Counted from the first letter of the stretch, positions 16,006 through 24,643 are shown. The stretch: 41,410 bases of DNA from Neisseriaceae bacterium (GCA_017458185.1 JAFTFY010000024.1:1-41410), one strand, 5' to 3'. The notes: generated by a model not told the origin, from the sequence alone. Numbers and translations are program-made.

Positions 16006-16614
16006 TCACCACACCTGCGGCAAACGCAAAACGCTATACACCGCGTAATAATGCACTTCGCTAAAAAAGAATTTGAGTTTTACAGGCAATGCGGCGGTGT
16101 TAAAACGCGAAGTTGGCGTGGGCGACATTTGCACGGCAAGCCCCAAATCTTGTGCCATTAACTTGGCTCGGGCAATGTGATAAGGGTCGCTCACCACAAT
16201 GAACGAATGCAATTTTTCTCGCTTGGCAATTTCGGCTGAATTTTTCAAATTATCAAAAGTGTTGCGGGAGTTGGGTTCTAACAAAATATCTTGTTGCTTC
16301 ACACCGTGCGATAACGCCCACTTTGCCCCCACTTCCGCTTCGGTTAAAAAACCCGTTTTGGGCGTGCCGCCTGTGAAAATAATTTTTTTCGCCTTGCCCT
16401 GTTTGTATAAATTCACCGCATGGCGAATGCGTTCTTCAAACACAGGGGACGGCTTTTTGTGGTACGCCGCCGCACCCAGCACAATAATTGCGTCCGCACT
16501 CTTGGGCGTTTGTAAGCGTCCTTCATATAAAACTCTGGCACACAATCCGCCATAAATCGCCAAAAGAATGACGATAAACAATAATAAAATACGGCGAAAG
16601 CGTTTGAATGTCAA
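16006..16614 (-). CDS. YdcF/SanA-like DUF218 family membrane-anchored protein
   Basis: 202 residues. One N-terminal membrane anchor (ILLLFIVILLAIYGGL) is followed by a DUF218 domain: ADAIIVLGAAAY, FEERIRHAVNLYKQGKAKKI, FTGGTPKTG, TEAEVGAKWALSHGV, the NTFDNLKNS block and FIVVSDPYHIARAK. The domain is soluble and probably periplasmic; family members are linked to envelope integrity but their chemistry is unclear. The start is a TTG: no ATG lies near, and AGGAC is seven bases upstream of it. A truncated DUS-like TTTTCAGGCTGAA lies just upstream (about 16633). Confidence 0.85.
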   Translation of the reverse strand: MTFKRFRRILLLFIVILLAIYGGLCARVLYEGRLQTPKSADAIIVLGAAAYHKKPSPVFEERIRHAVNLYKQGKAKKIIFTGGTPKTGFLTEAEVGAKWALSHGVKQQDILLEPNSRNTFDNLKNSAEIAKREKLHSFIVVSDPYHIARAKLMAQDLGLAVQMSPTPTSRFNTAALPVKLKFFFSEVHYYAVYSVLRLPQVW

Positions 16615-16659
16615 AATTATGTCCTTATTGTATTTTCAGGCTGAATAATATATTATATA

Positions 16660-17277
16660 TTATATTTTAATATTTTTTACTTCATTCAATAAAGTTTGCC
16701 TATCTTCTATGGATAATTTTTGCAAATCACCGTCTAAAAAATACAGCAAGGCTTTTAATATTTGTTGTTGTGGTACTTCATCTTGCCAAATTTGCGAAAA
16801 TAAGTTTAACCCGCCAGACAAGGTTGCTTTTTTACTGCGTAGAATATGTGCAATATCAGTATAATCTTTCCATTCCGCTCGGTCGTTAATTGTTTTTAGT
16901 TTTGTGGCTAAAAGCATTGTTAAATCAGCAAGTTGCAAAATATCATTATCATCATCAACCACATGAGTTTGTGCCACAAAAGGAATGTTACCAAAAAACG
17001 ATATTTTTACACCATTTGGCGTATGCAGGGTAAAAGTATTTTGTTCATTTTGAATAATATTTGCCGACAGTTGTTTTTTGATTTTTAATAAAAATTGTTG
17101 TGTTTCTGGATTAAATGGTTTATCTGTGAAAAAATCAAAATCTACTGATAAACGATGACCTAATTGTAAAGCAATCGCCGTACCGCCAAACAAAATAAAA
17201 TGATATTCTTTACATTCGTCTAATTGCGGATAAATTTCTTTTTGTTGTGGCGGAAAAATTTCGGTAAAAAGTTTCAT
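16660..17277 (-). CDS. AbiEii/AbiGii-type nucleotidyltransferase (candidate toxin)
   Basis: 205 residues. The N-terminal domain has the nucleotidyltransferase signature of the AbiEii/AbiGii toxin family: FGGTAIALQLGHRLSVDFDFF, with Gly31-Gly-Thr33 and the metal-binding Asp46-x-Asp48. A further family block is LTMLLATKLKTINDRAEWKDYTDIA (Lys, Arg and Asp positions as in AbiEii). Characterised relatives transfer nucleotides to tRNA or other targets and act as toxins in abortive-infection or toxin-antitoxin systems; the function here is inferred. It starts immediately after the stop of the 115-residue gene (TAA then ATG, no gap), so the two are translationally coupled. Both are more AT-rich than ribD upstream. 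Confidence 0.82.
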   Translation of the reverse strand: MKLFTEIFPPQQKEIYPQLDECKEYHFILFGGTAIALQLGHRLSVDFDFFTDKPFNPETQQFLLKIKKQLSANIIQNEQNTFTLHTPNGVKISFFGNIPFVAQTHVVDDDNDILQLADLTMLLATKLKTINDRAEWKDYTDIAHILRSKKATLSGGLNLFSQIWQDEVPQQQILKALLYFLDGDLQKLSIEDRQTLLNEVKNIKI

Positions 17278-17625
17278 TTATTGAAATCTCCTTTGTGGTA
17301 AATCGGGAATGGGTTCATCTATTTTAACTAAATCTAACATTAAATGCCAAAAATGCCAACTTTTTTTATCGAACCAACCTGCTTGTGCATTTTTAATGGC
17401 ATTTATCATATCATCTTTAATTTGCCATAATAATGGATATTCGTCTATTTGTGCGTAACACATTGCTTGTGCTACTAATCTATCCTTAAATAAAATGGCT
17501 TCATCGGGCGTTTGCCACCAAATATATTTGCAAAAATAATATAAAATTTCTTCCCTATTTTGGGGATTATTTGGCGGTGACGGCATAGTAAAATGCTTTT
17601 TTTGTTGCGATAGTGAAATATTCAT
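17278..17625 (-). CDS. Small protein coupled to the AbiEii-type gene (candidate antitoxin)
   Basis: 115 residues; I recognise no family. It is soluble and rich in Trp (CKYIWWQTPDEA, PLLWQIKDD, GWFDKKSWHFWHLMLDLVK), with no signal peptide or membrane segment and no obvious helix-turn-helix of the AbiEi type. The Shine-Dalgarno AAGGAC is about ten bases before the ATG; an internal Met at residue 14 (17586) is a possible alternative start. It is the first gene of a two-gene unit with the nucleotidyltransferase and abuts it exactly, so a role as antitoxin or partner is the natural guess. It is not homologous, as far as I can see, to AbiEi. Confidence 0.7.
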   Translation of the reverse strand: MNISLSQQKKHFTMPSPPNNPQNREEILYYFCKYIWWQTPDEAILFKDRLVAQAMCYAQIDEYPLLWQIKDDMINAIKNAQAGWFDKKSWHFWHLMLDLVKIDEPIPDLPQRRFQ

Positions 17626-17668
17626 TTGCGGCGTGTCCTTTATTGTTTGGATTATACCACATTCAAGT

Positions 17669-18763
17669 CTATACTTTGTGGCGTAAAATCATTTTCACAT
17701 CATCGCCAAGTGTTTGAATATCCTGAATAATAAAGCGTTTTCCTTGATTTAACGCAGTGATTTCAGGCAGCACAAAAGCGTCTTTGGCACAATCGCCCAA
17801 AATTATCGGTGCTTGATAAATCATCATTTCATCAACCAAGCCTGCATTCAATAACGCACCGTTCAAAATAGAACCTGCTTCAACCCACAGTTGCCCGATT
17901 TGCCGTTCGGCTAATTTACTAATTAAAATAGATAAATCAATGTGTTGTCCGCTTTTATCTGCTGGCACAGGCAGAATTTCAACGCTGTCAGGATAAGTTT
18001 TTTGAGTCGCAAAATCAGGCAAACACGCCAAAATGGTGCGTTTTCCGTCTGTGCAGATTTTGGCATTAGCGGGCGTTTGCAAATGGCTGTCTGCCACAAT
18101 GCGAATGGGCTGGCGGGGCGTTTGAATATGCCGCACATTTAACTTTGGATTATCTTTTAAAACCGTGCCGCTGCCCGTTAAAATGGCACAACTTTTTGCC
18201 CGTTCCCGATGAACATCAATGCGTGCCGTATCAGCAGTAATCCATTGACTAACGCCGTTTTTTAATGCCGTTTTACCGTCTAAACTTTGGGCAATTTTAA
18301 GCGTAACAAAAGGCTTCCCCCGTTCAAACAGCGAAAAAAAGCCACGATTTAAAGCACGCGTTTCTTGTTCTAATAAGCCCACTGCCACTTCAACGCCTGC
18401 GTTTTGCAACATTTTCACGCCCTGCCCTGCTACTTGCGGATTAGGGTCAAAACTGGCGGCAATCACCTTTTTAATGCCTGCGTTGATTAAAGCAGCAGCA
18501 CACGGCGGCGTTGCCCCAAAATGCGAACACGGCTCTAATGTTACAAACGCCGTTGCCCCGCGTGCCTTTTCCCCTGCCTGACGCAAGGCAAACACTTCCG
18601 CATGCGGCTCACCTTTTTTCTCGTGCCACCCCTGACCGACAATTTCGCCATTTTGCACAATCACACAGCCCACTTTGGGGTTAGGCGAAGTAGAATACAA
18701 ACCCTTTGCCGCCAAAGCCAACGCCTGCCGCATAATGTGTTCATCAAAGGAAGAAAAAGACAT
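17669..18763 (-). CDS. ribD: Bifunctional riboflavin biosynthesis protein RibD
   Basis: 364 residues, standard RibD length. Two domains: an N-terminal deaminase acting on 2,5-diamino-6-ribosylamino-pyrimidinone 5'-phosphate, and a C-terminal NADPH-dependent reductase. Zinc ligands of the deaminase are visible: HAE at 54-56 and PCSHFGATPPC at 78-88. The reductase begins at about residue 147 with FVTLKIAQSLDGKTAL, with DNPKLNVR and the LWVEAGSILNGALL block later. No FMN riboswitch is visible upstream. It is divergent from lapA. Confidence 0.96.
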   Translation of the reverse strand: MSFSSFDEHIMRQALALAAKGLYSTSPNPKVGCVIVQNGEIVGQGWHEKKGEPHAEVFALRQAGEKARGATAFVTLEPCSHFGATPPCAAALINAGIKKVIAASFDPNPQVAGQGVKMLQNAGVEVAVGLLEQETRALNRGFFSLFERGKPFVTLKIAQSLDGKTALKNGVSQWITADTARIDVHRERAKSCAILTGSGTVLKDNPKLNVRHIQTPRQPIRIVADSHLQTPANAKICTDGKRTILACLPDFATQKTYPDSVEILPVPADKSGQHIDLSILISKLAERQIGQLWVEAGSILNGALLNAGLVDEMMIYQAPIILGDCAKDAFVLPEITALNQGKRFIIQDIQTLGDDVKMILRHKV

Positions 18764-18895
18764 GGTGTTTTTCCGTAATCAAATTTTTGGATTATATTAT
18801 TTATTCAGGCTGCACAAAACGCAAAATTACCGCAAAACAAACCGCAAAATCGGATAAAATCAGCATATTTCCGTTTTCAAGAAAGCAGAAGTTAG

Positions 18896-19225
18896 ATGAA
18901 GACCATTTATCTTGCGATTAAAATTATCCTGCTGTTGGTGCTGTTATTTTTTGCGGTGCAAAATACGCATATGGTTGAGTTTTTTTGGTTTGGCAAAGGC
19001 GGGGTGAATTTGCCTTTAATTGCCTTGCTGTTTGTGGCTTTTGCTGTGGGTGCGTTGTTTGGTATGTTCGCTATGTTGGGTCGCATTTTGTCGTTGCGGG
19101 GCGAAAATAATTCACTCAAACGAGAACTGAAAAAAGCGGAAAAATCGGTTGAACAATACATTGAAAACGAAATTTCTGTTCATTCTGCCCTGTCTGCTGA
19201 TGAACAAAAAAGCACAGTTAAATAA
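18896..19225 (+). CDS. lapA: LapA-domain (DUF1049) inner-membrane protein
   Basis: 109 residues. Two membrane helices (about 5-24 and 40-63) joined by NTHMVEFFWFGKGGVNLPL, which matches the LapA family FAVQN...V.F......LPL pattern, then a cytoplasmic coiled coil rich in Lys and Glu (LRGENNSLKRELKKAEKSVEQ). LapA (YciS) works with LapB in control of LPS synthesis in E. coli; lapB, the usual partner, is not adjacent. It lies 33 bases before ispDF and is probably co-transcribed with it. Confidence 0.88.
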   Translation: MKTIYLAIKIILLLVLLFFAVQNTHMVEFFWFGKGGVNLPLIALLFVAFAVGALFGMFAMLGRILSLRGENNSLKRELKKAEKSVEQYIENEISVHSALSADEQKSTVK

Positions 19226-19258
19226 ACCATATACACTTGATAATAAAGGGATAACAAT

Positions 19259-20488
19259 ATGAATCCGACCACAGGTGCTTGCACCGTTGCACTTATTCCT
19301 GCCGCAGGTCGTGGCACGCGTTTTTCGGGCGATATGCCCAAGCAATATGTTGAAATTGCAGGCGAAACGGTGTTGTCTCGCACCATTTCCGCTATGGCTG
19401 ATACGCAATGCTTTGATTTAATTGCGTTAGTTATATCGCCTGACGATACACAATTTGATTCTTTCAGCCTGCCGACCAGTGTGGCTTTATTAGATGAAAA
19501 CTTTGATTTTGCGACCAAAAAAGTGCCGTTAATGGTGTTAAAAATGGGCGGTAAAACGCGTGCAGAAACTGTGTCTAACGGTTTGAAATTTTTAATGGAA
19601 GAAAAATGGTTAGACAAGGACGACACCATTGCGGTGCATGACGCGGCTCGTTGTTCGGTGAATGTGGCAGACATTCAAAAATTGTTAGAAGCCGACTGCC
19701 CAGACGGTGCGATTTTAGCCACTCCCTGTGCGGATACGCTAAAAATCGCCGATGTGAGCGGTCGCATTACGGAAACCATTTCGCGTGATAGCGTGTGGTT
19801 AGCCCAAACGCCGCAAGTTTTTCGGGCAGGTTTGTTGTATGACGCAATGAAGCAGGCGAATTTGGACGAAATCACCGATGAAGCGTCTGCGGTTGAAAAA
19901 ATGGGCTTCAAGCCGCAAGCGATTGCAGGCAGCCTGAACAATATTAAACTCACTCGCCCCGAAGACAAGGCGTTTTTGGAACAACTTTTGGAGCAAAATA
20001 TGCGTATGCGTGTTGGTCAAGGTTGCGATGTTCATCGTTTGGTAGAAGGTCGTCCGCTGATTTTGGGCGGCGTGAATATTCCGTTTGATAAAGGTTTGGA
20101 AGGTCATTCGGACGCAGACGCTTTGCTACACGCCATTACTGACGCATTATTAGGTGCTGTGGGTTTGGGCGACATCGGCTCGCAATTTCCCGATAATGAT
20201 GACGCTTATAAAAACGCCGACAGTAGCGAATTGCTGCAACAAATTTGGGCGAAAATACAAAAAGACGGCTGGCAAATTAACAATATCGACAGCACTATTA
20301 TCGCCCAAACGCCAAAATTAGCCGAATATATTCCGCAAATGAAGAAAAAAATCGGCGAATTGCTGAAAATTTCCGAAAGCAATATCGGCATTAAAGCCAA
20401 AACAAATGAAAAATTAGGCTATTTGGGCAGAAGCGAAGCGATTGAAGCCCAAGCGGCAGTACTGTTGCAGAAGTTTCAGGCTGGCTGA
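19259..20488 (+). CDS. ispDF: Bifunctional IspD-IspF fusion (MEP isoprenoid pathway)
   Basis: 409 residues. Residues 1-245 are IspD, which forms CDP-methylerythritol: [19 protein letters not shown] at 12-30, VHDAARCSV, and [11 protein letters not shown] at the end. Residues 248-409 are IspF, which forms the cyclic diphosphate: [10 protein letters not shown] with Asp257 and His259 as metal ligands, [19 protein letters not shown], and [13 protein letters not shown]. The frame runs through with only about two linker residues. An internal ATG at 20000 has GGAG six bases upstream, so IspF may also be made alone. The final codons and stop come from a degenerate DUS (KFQAG). In the Neisseria species I know, ispD and ispF are separate neighbours; fusions are known in alpha- and epsilonproteobacteria. 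Confidence 0.93.
   Translation: MNPTTGACTVALIPAAGRGTRFSGDMPKQYVEIAGETVLSRTISAMADTQCFDLIALVISPDDTQFDSFSLPTSVALLDENFDFATKKVPLMVLKMGGKTRAETVSNGLKFLMEEKWLDKDDTIAVHDAARCSVNVADIQKLLEADCPDGAILATPCADTLKIADVSGRITETISRDSVWLAQTPQVFRAGLLYDAMKQANLDEITDEASAVEKMGFKPQAIAGSLNNIKLTRPEDKAFLEQLLEQNMRMRVGQGCDVHRLVEGRPLILGGVNIPFDKGLEGHSDADALLHAITDALLGAVGLGDIGSQFPDNDDAYKNADSSELLQQIWAKIQKDGWQINNIDSTIIAQTPKLAEYIPQMKKKIGELLKISESNIGIKAKTNEKLGYLGRSEAIEAQAAVLLQKFQAG
19990..20002 (+). promoter_or_regulatory. Internal ribosome binding site for the IspF half
   Basis: GGAG (19990-19993), six bases, then ATG (20000-20002) in frame with ispDF, exactly where a stand-alone IspF would begin ([10 protein letters not shown]). It suggests recent fusion by loss of the ispD stop codon with the ispF start signals still intact. 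Confidence 0.6.
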
Positions 20489-20645
20489 AAAAAGTACCGT
20501 CATTACGAGCTGGCGTGGGCGTTAGACACCGCAGGTGTCGTTGTAGTGTAGGACAACACAGCCCACCAAACGCCACAATCGTGGCGGTGTTTTATATTTG
20601 GTCATTCCAAAAATAAAAAAACTGAAAACAATCGGTTTTATTTTT

Positions 20646-20745
20646 AACAAACGGATTTGTTCGTGCCTAACGGCACTCACGATATTTATTTATAAATATC
20701 AAAAATTCACGCGAACTCCGTTAGGAGTGAGCAAATCCGTTTGTT
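20646..20745. repeat. Inverted-arm element with variable hairpins (ACGGATTTG copy)
   Basis: Perfect 14-bp arms AACAAACGGATTTG (20646-20659) and its complement (20732-20745). Inside: GTGCC-TAAC-GGCAC, GATATTTA-TT-TATAAATATC (a longer AT-rich stem) and ACTCC-GTTA-GGAGT. It resembles the CACACGGATTC elements at 35576 and 39688 in layout and in the GTTA/TAAC loops. Noncoding, in the 450-base gap after ispDF; nothing gene-like is seen between 20489 and 20938. Confidence 0.7.
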
Positions 20746-20803
20746 CATTGTAAAATATAAAAAATTACTGTGAATTTGAATTTTTGTCAGATACCCATAA
20801 AAA

Positions 20804-20926
20804 TTAGGCAACCTGAAAAGCATTTTGCAATACCGTTAAAAACGCCTATCGGCTTAAATTAGATTGCCACAATTTGAACGAAAGTTCAAATCTCGCAATG
20901 ACGAAATAAGTTTCAGGCAGCCTGAA
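20804..20926 (+). repeat. DUS-bracketed mosaic hairpin element (copy 4, degenerate left end)
   Basis: Left end is a degenerate DUS (AGGCAACCTGAA, 20806-20817), right end an exact DUS (20912-20926). The GATAGGCTACCC block is decayed (CGCCTATCGGCTTAAATTA); AGATTGC, hairpin ATTTGAAC-GAAA-GTTCAAAT and CTCGCAATGACGA are intact. Confidence 0.65.
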
Positions 20927-20938
20927 AAAGGATAAATA

Positions 20939-21205
20939 ATGAATAATGAACAACAACTTTTGCAATTCCCTTGCGAATTTATGATTAAAGCCGTAGGCAA
21001 TGCGTCTGATGACTTTGCCGATTTGGTTTTGTCGTTAGTCAAACAGCACGCCCCTGATACGCAGGATACGCAAATTTCTCTAAAAGAAAGCGGCAAGGGC
21101 AATTTTTTATCTGCCACGGTTAAAATTCACGCCTTTTCGCAACAACAATTAGACAATATTTACCGCACACTCACTTCGCACGAGCAGATTAAATTTGTTT
21201 TGTAG
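20939..21205 (+). CDS. YbeD-like DUF493 family protein
   Basis: 88 residues, the usual size of DUF493. The family pattern is clear: LLQFPCEFMIKAVGNASDDFADLVLSLVKQHAP, then LKESGKGNFLSATVKIHAFSQQQLDNIYRTLTSHEQIKFVL. The fold is ferredoxin-like (ACT-domain like); function is not established. In E. coli ybeD lies next to lipB, which is not the case here. The Shine-Dalgarno (AAGGA) directly follows the DUS at 20912-20926. Confidence 0.9.
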   Translation: MNNEQQLLQFPCEFMIKAVGNASDDFADLVLSLVKQHAPDTQDTQISLKESGKGNFLSATVKIHAFSQQQLDNIYRTLTSHEQIKFVL

Positions 21206-21213
21206 GTTTGACG

Positions 21214-21555
21214 ATGAACAACTTTATTCGTACACTAAAAAAAATCTACCTATACCTACTCTTATTTTCCATAGCAGTGTGGTTAGTGGAAATGATTTTA
21301 CCGCCCAGGCGTTTTATTCTGCCTGTCGGTGCGATTTCGTTCGCACTATTAAGCATTTGCAGTCGTGCATTGTGTTTTCACCTTGCTAAACGATACGGCA
21401 TAAACATACAAGGGCAGCACCCAGTATTTGAGTGGTTAGAACTTAAAAAAGGCAACGAAGAATGGGGCGTGGCAACCATGATATTTGGCATGTCTTGCAT
21501 GATTACTGCAATTTTTTTCATCGTTTTATACTGGTTTGTGCCACGAATTGAATGA
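21214..21555 (+). CDS. Small membrane protein of unknown function
   Basis: 113 residues from the ATG at 21214; a TTG two codons earlier is less likely. Three hydrophobic segments are visible: YLYLLLFSIAVWLVEMIL, FILPVGAISFALLSICSRAL and ATMIFGMSCMITAIFFIVLYWFV. Between the second and third lies a soluble loop (RYGINIQGQHPVFEWLELKKGNEEWG). I recognise no family. It begins eight bases after the DUF493 stop, so it is probably in the same transcript. Confidence 0.65.
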   Translation: MNNFIRTLKKIYLYLLLFSIAVWLVEMILPPRRFILPVGAISFALLSICSRALCFHLAKRYGINIQGQHPVFEWLELKKGNEEWGVATMIFGMSCMITAIFFIVLYWFVPRIE

Positions 21556-21627
21556 AATAGCAAAAAATCAAATATAATGATGCTTTTATTATCCAAATAT
21601 CACAAATCAACCAAAAGGAATACGAGT

Positions 21628-21852
21628 ATGAAAAAACTGTTTGCTTTTTTGGCAGTATCCCTGTTAGCGTCTTGCACTTGGGTGTCGTATGACGACAACG
21701 GACAAACCCGCTGGAAACAAAAATACCCCACAGGCACACCCACTTATTACGAAGACGGCACCTATCAAAAAGACCACCGCTATCACAGTCATCGCCCCAT
21801 GCAAAGAGCGGTTATCAACGAACCACCTGCGGTTTCTCAACCTGCGAAATAA
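21628..21852 (+). CDS. Small putative lipoprotein
   Basis: 74 residues. The ATG at 21628 is chosen over an upstream in-frame ATG because AAGGAA lies seven bases before it and because it gives a textbook lipoprotein signal: MKKLFAFLAVSLLASC, lipobox LLAS-Cys at residue 16. The mature part is short, polar and rich in Tyr, His and Pro (YYEDGTYQKDHRYHSHRP), probably unstructured. No family recognised. It ends 37 bases before glmU with a DUS (21855-21869) between. Confidence 0.75.
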   Translation: MKKLFAFLAVSLLASCTWVSYDDNGQTRWKQKYPTGTPTYYEDGTYQKDHRYHSHRPMQRAVINEPPAVSQPAK

Positions 21853-21889
21853 CATTCAGGCAGCCTGAAAACATAAAAGGAAAAAACAA

Positions 21890-23257
21890 ATGACTTCACC
21901 ACTTTCCATTCTGATTCTTGCCGCAGGTAAAGGCACACGAATGTATTCCGACCGTCCCAAAGTGTTGCACCAAATTGGCGGGCAGTCGATGTTGGCACGG
22001 GTGATTGATACCGCTTTGCAACTGCAACCTGCGTTTATTGGTGCGGTGATTGGGCATGGCAGGGAACAAGTCAAAGCCGAAACACAACACCCTGTGCAGT
22101 GGATTGAACAGGTTGAACAATTAGGCACAGGGCATGCTGTGGCGTGTGCTTTGCCGTATCTGCCGCAAGACGGCATGACACTGGTGTTATATGGCGATGT
22201 GCCGTTGATTGATATTGCCACACTGCACACCTTGATTGCCGCGTCTGACAACGGCAAAAATACGGTTTTGCTCACCGACACGCTTGATGACCCCGCAGGT
22301 TACGGCAGAATTGTGCGAGAAAACAATGGGCATATTGTGCGGATTGTGGAAGAAAAAGACGCTCTGCCCGAAGAAAAGACCATTTGCGAAATTAACACGG
22401 GCATTATGGTGTTGCCAACCCAAAAAATTGCCGAATGGACAAGCCAACTTAAAAACGCCAACGCACAAGGCGAATATTATTTAACCGATGTGATTGCCCT
22501 ATCAGTTGCCGAGCATATTCCTGTAATCGGCGTTTGTTTGTCGCAACACCATTTGGCAGCAGGGGTCAATAATAAACTGCAACAGTCTGAATTAGAACGC
22601 ATTTTCCAACGCAAACAAGCCAATCATTTAATGAAAGCAGGCGTCACACTGGCAGACCCGAACCGCTTTGATTTGCGTGGTACATTAAAATGCGGCAAAG
22701 ATGTGTTTATTGATATTAACGCTGTGTTTGAAGGCGATTGTGTGTTGGGCAATCGTGTGCAAATTGGGGCAAATTGCGTGTTAAAAAATGTGCAGATTGC
22801 CGCCGATACGGTGATTAAACCGTTTTCTCATTTAGAAAATTGTGTTGTCGGCAACAATGCTCAAATTGGTCCATTCGCTCGCCTGCGTCCCGATACGGTT
22901 TTAGCGGACAATGTGCATATCGGCAATTTTGTGGAAGTGAAAAAATCTACTGTTAAAGAAAATAGTAAAATCAATCACTTAACTTATATTGGCGACAGCG
23001 ATATTGGGGCAAACAGCAATATTGGTGCGGGCACCATCACTTGCAATTATGACGGCGTGAATAAATTCCGCACCGAAATTGGCGACAATGTGTTTATCGG
23101 CTCGAATACGCTATTGGTTGCTCCTGTAAAAGTGGGCAACGGTGCGACCACAGGTGCAGGCAGCGTGATTACCAAAAACTGCCCAGAAAATGAACTAACA
23201 GTGGCACGAGCCAAGCAAATCACGCTATCAGGCTGGGCGAGACCTGTGAAAAAGTGA
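21890..23257 (+). CDS. glmU: Bifunctional N-acetylglucosamine-1-phosphate uridyltransferase / glucosamine-1-phosphate acetyltransferase GlmU
   Basis: 455 residues, the standard GlmU size. The N-terminal uridyltransferase has LAAGKGTRMYSDRPKVLHQIGG (about 11-32), GTGHAVACALPYL and LYGDVPLI. The C-terminal left-handed beta-helix (from about 255) shows hexapeptide repeats, with the acetyltransferase residues in IGPFARLRPDTVLADNVHIG and NHLTYIGDS, then GAGTITCNYDG. It makes UDP-GlcNAc for peptidoglycan and LPS. The start is preceded by AAAAGGA and a DUS; a strong terminator follows at 23264. Confidence 0.97.
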   Translation: MTSPLSILILAAGKGTRMYSDRPKVLHQIGGQSMLARVIDTALQLQPAFIGAVIGHGREQVKAETQHPVQWIEQVEQLGTGHAVACALPYLPQDGMTLVLYGDVPLIDIATLHTLIAASDNGKNTVLLTDTLDDPAGYGRIVRENNGHIVRIVEEKDALPEEKTICEINTGIMVLPTQKIAEWTSQLKNANAQGEYYLTDVIALSVAEHIPVIGVCLSQHHLAAGVNNKLQQSELERIFQRKQANHLMKAGVTLADPNRFDLRGTLKCGKDVFIDINAVFEGDCVLGNRVQIGANCVLKNVQIAADTVIKPFSHLENCVVGNNAQIGPFARLRPDTVLADNVHIGNFVEVKKSTVKENSKINHLTYIGDSDIGANSNIGAGTITCNYDGVNKFRTEIGDNVFIGSNTLLVAPVKVGNGATTGAGSVITKNCPENELTVARAKQITLSGWARPVKK

Positions 23258-23263
23258 TGGAAT

Positions 23264-23295
23264 AAAAAGCGGACAAATAATTGTCCGCTTTTTTC
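23264..23295 (+). terminator. Rho-independent terminator of glmU
   Basis: Stem AGCGGACAA (23268-23276), loop ATAA, TTGTCCGCT (23281-23289) and a T run. It runs straight into a DUS at 23293-23307. Confidence 0.9.
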
Positions 23296-23347
23296 AGGCT
23301 GCCTGAAAGAATACAGAAACGCCGTAGCATTACCCACCCTACAACGA

Positions 23348-24421
23348 CTATTTTGTCCCCTGCTCTTTTAACCATTCAATCAATTTTTCATGGGCACTTT
23401 TTTGGTTGAATAAATAGGCTTGCCATTGTTGTTGTGCGTTTTGCCATTTTTCAAAATGATTGAATATTATCATAAAGTTATTTTTTCTCTCTTCATCGCT
23501 TAAAACCACTGCACCGTTGAGTTCATCAGACAAACGGCTGTGGGCTGATAATAATTCGGGCGGAAAATAGGCATAAACTTTGTCCCAAAATGCGTGCAGT
23601 TTTGCGATATGTGCTTGATTTTCCTGCGGATATATATGCCAAAAAAAGGGCTTGCCTGTGTATTGCGTCCGCACAAAACTGTCCTCCCCGCGCACAATCA
23701 GCAAATCGTATTGCGATAATAAATCGTCAAATTTGTCCTGCGAAACAAATGGGGCGTGCTTGCAAGACAGATGATTTTCAGGCAGCCTAACTTGATTGCC
23801 TGCCAAATCAATGTGCATATTTAAGGGTAAATTTGCCCAACAATCAAACCATTTTTGCCAAATCGTTGCAGAATAAGCAAAAATATAGGTTTTCAGGCTG
23901 CCTGAAACTTTTTTTGGCGGTTGGGGCAATACATTTTTTTCACGCAACAAGCCGCCGCTTTTTTCAGAAAAACCCATAAAATAGAAATACTTATTCGCCC
24001 CATTTGCTTGGGGCGATGGCAATAAGTGCATCTCTTCTGCCCAGTGTTCTGCGGTTAAATATTCCCAGTTTAACCATAAGGCTTTGTTTTGAAAAATAAT
24101 TTCTTTAACAGTATCGGGCAATTCGCAAGCAAAAGTTTCAATCACAAAATCAGGCTTTGGCAGATTTTTCAGGCTGCCTGAAAAAGTATTGTCATCTTTC
24201 CATTGTATAATATTGATTTGATTGATATTTTGTTGCTGTTTTTGTGTTTCTAATTCAGGCACAATGTGGGCGAGTGTTGTAAAATTGTCAATAAACAACA
24301 GCACTTGACACGATAAATCCGCTTGCAGATTTTTCGCCAAACGCCACGCCACGCCCGCATCACCAAAGTTGTCGATGACACGGCAAAAAATCCACACTGT
24401 TTTTTGATTTAAATCACTCAT
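23348..24421 (-). CDS. earP: Elongation factor P arginine rhamnosyltransferase EarP
   Basis: 357 residues from the ATG at 24421; the frame extends 14 codons further but the upstream part is Lys/Arg-rich and unlike homologs. EarP transfers rhamnose from dTDP-rhamnose to Arg32 of EF-P, which lets EF-P rescue ribosomes stalled at polyproline. Family motifs: VWIFCRVIDNFGDAGVAWRLAK with the catalytic-region Asp, ETFACELPD, LNWEYLTAE, and the nucleotide-sugar site RGEDSFVRTQYTGKPFFWHIYPQ. Its substrate gene efp, commonly adjacent, is not in the window. Two exact in-frame DUS copies encode SGSLK peptides. Confidence 0.93.
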   Translation of the reverse strand: MSDLNQKTVWIFCRVIDNFGDAGVAWRLAKNLQADLSCQVLLFIDNFTTLAHIVPELETQKQQQNINQINIIQWKDDNTFSGSLKNLPKPDFVIETFACELPDTVKEIIFQNKALWLNWEYLTAEHWAEEMHLLPSPQANGANKYFYFMGFSEKSGGLLREKNVLPQPPKKVSGSLKTYIFAYSATIWQKWFDCWANLPLNMHIDLAGNQVRLPENHLSCKHAPFVSQDKFDDLLSQYDLLIVRGEDSFVRTQYTGKPFFWHIYPQENQAHIAKLHAFWDKVYAYFPPELLSAHSRLSDELNGAVVLSDEERKNNFMIIFNHFEKWQNAQQQWQAYLFNQKSAHEKLIEWLKEQGTK

Positions 24422-24528
24422 TTTTTTACTTGACAAATGCTTTTTTCGTCTGTTTTTTATCAAAGTTATGCACCGTTATTCGTGCTAACACAAGAAATCC
24501 AAAAAAGCGATAGATAAAAACGCTATGC

Positions 24529-24557
24529 AATCAAATACTTTATATAACTATTTGATT
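24529..24557. repeat. AT-rich inverted repeat next to DnaA boxes
   Basis: Perfect 9-bp arms AATCAAATA (24529-24537) and TATTTGATT (24549-24557) around TATATAAC, within a very AT-rich stretch (about 24525-24585). It is either a regulatory site before earP or an easily unwound region. Confidence 0.55.
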
Positions 24558-24643
24558 TTAATAATATTTTTTCAATGCTTACTTTTTAGACAAAGAACAA
24601 AAAGCCTATAAAAAAACAAGGTTTAGAAAGCGTCATTCACAAC

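Noticed and set aside
18764..18895. FMN riboswitch upstream of ribD
   Set aside because: The conserved RFN blocks are absent; the region is short and AT-rich.
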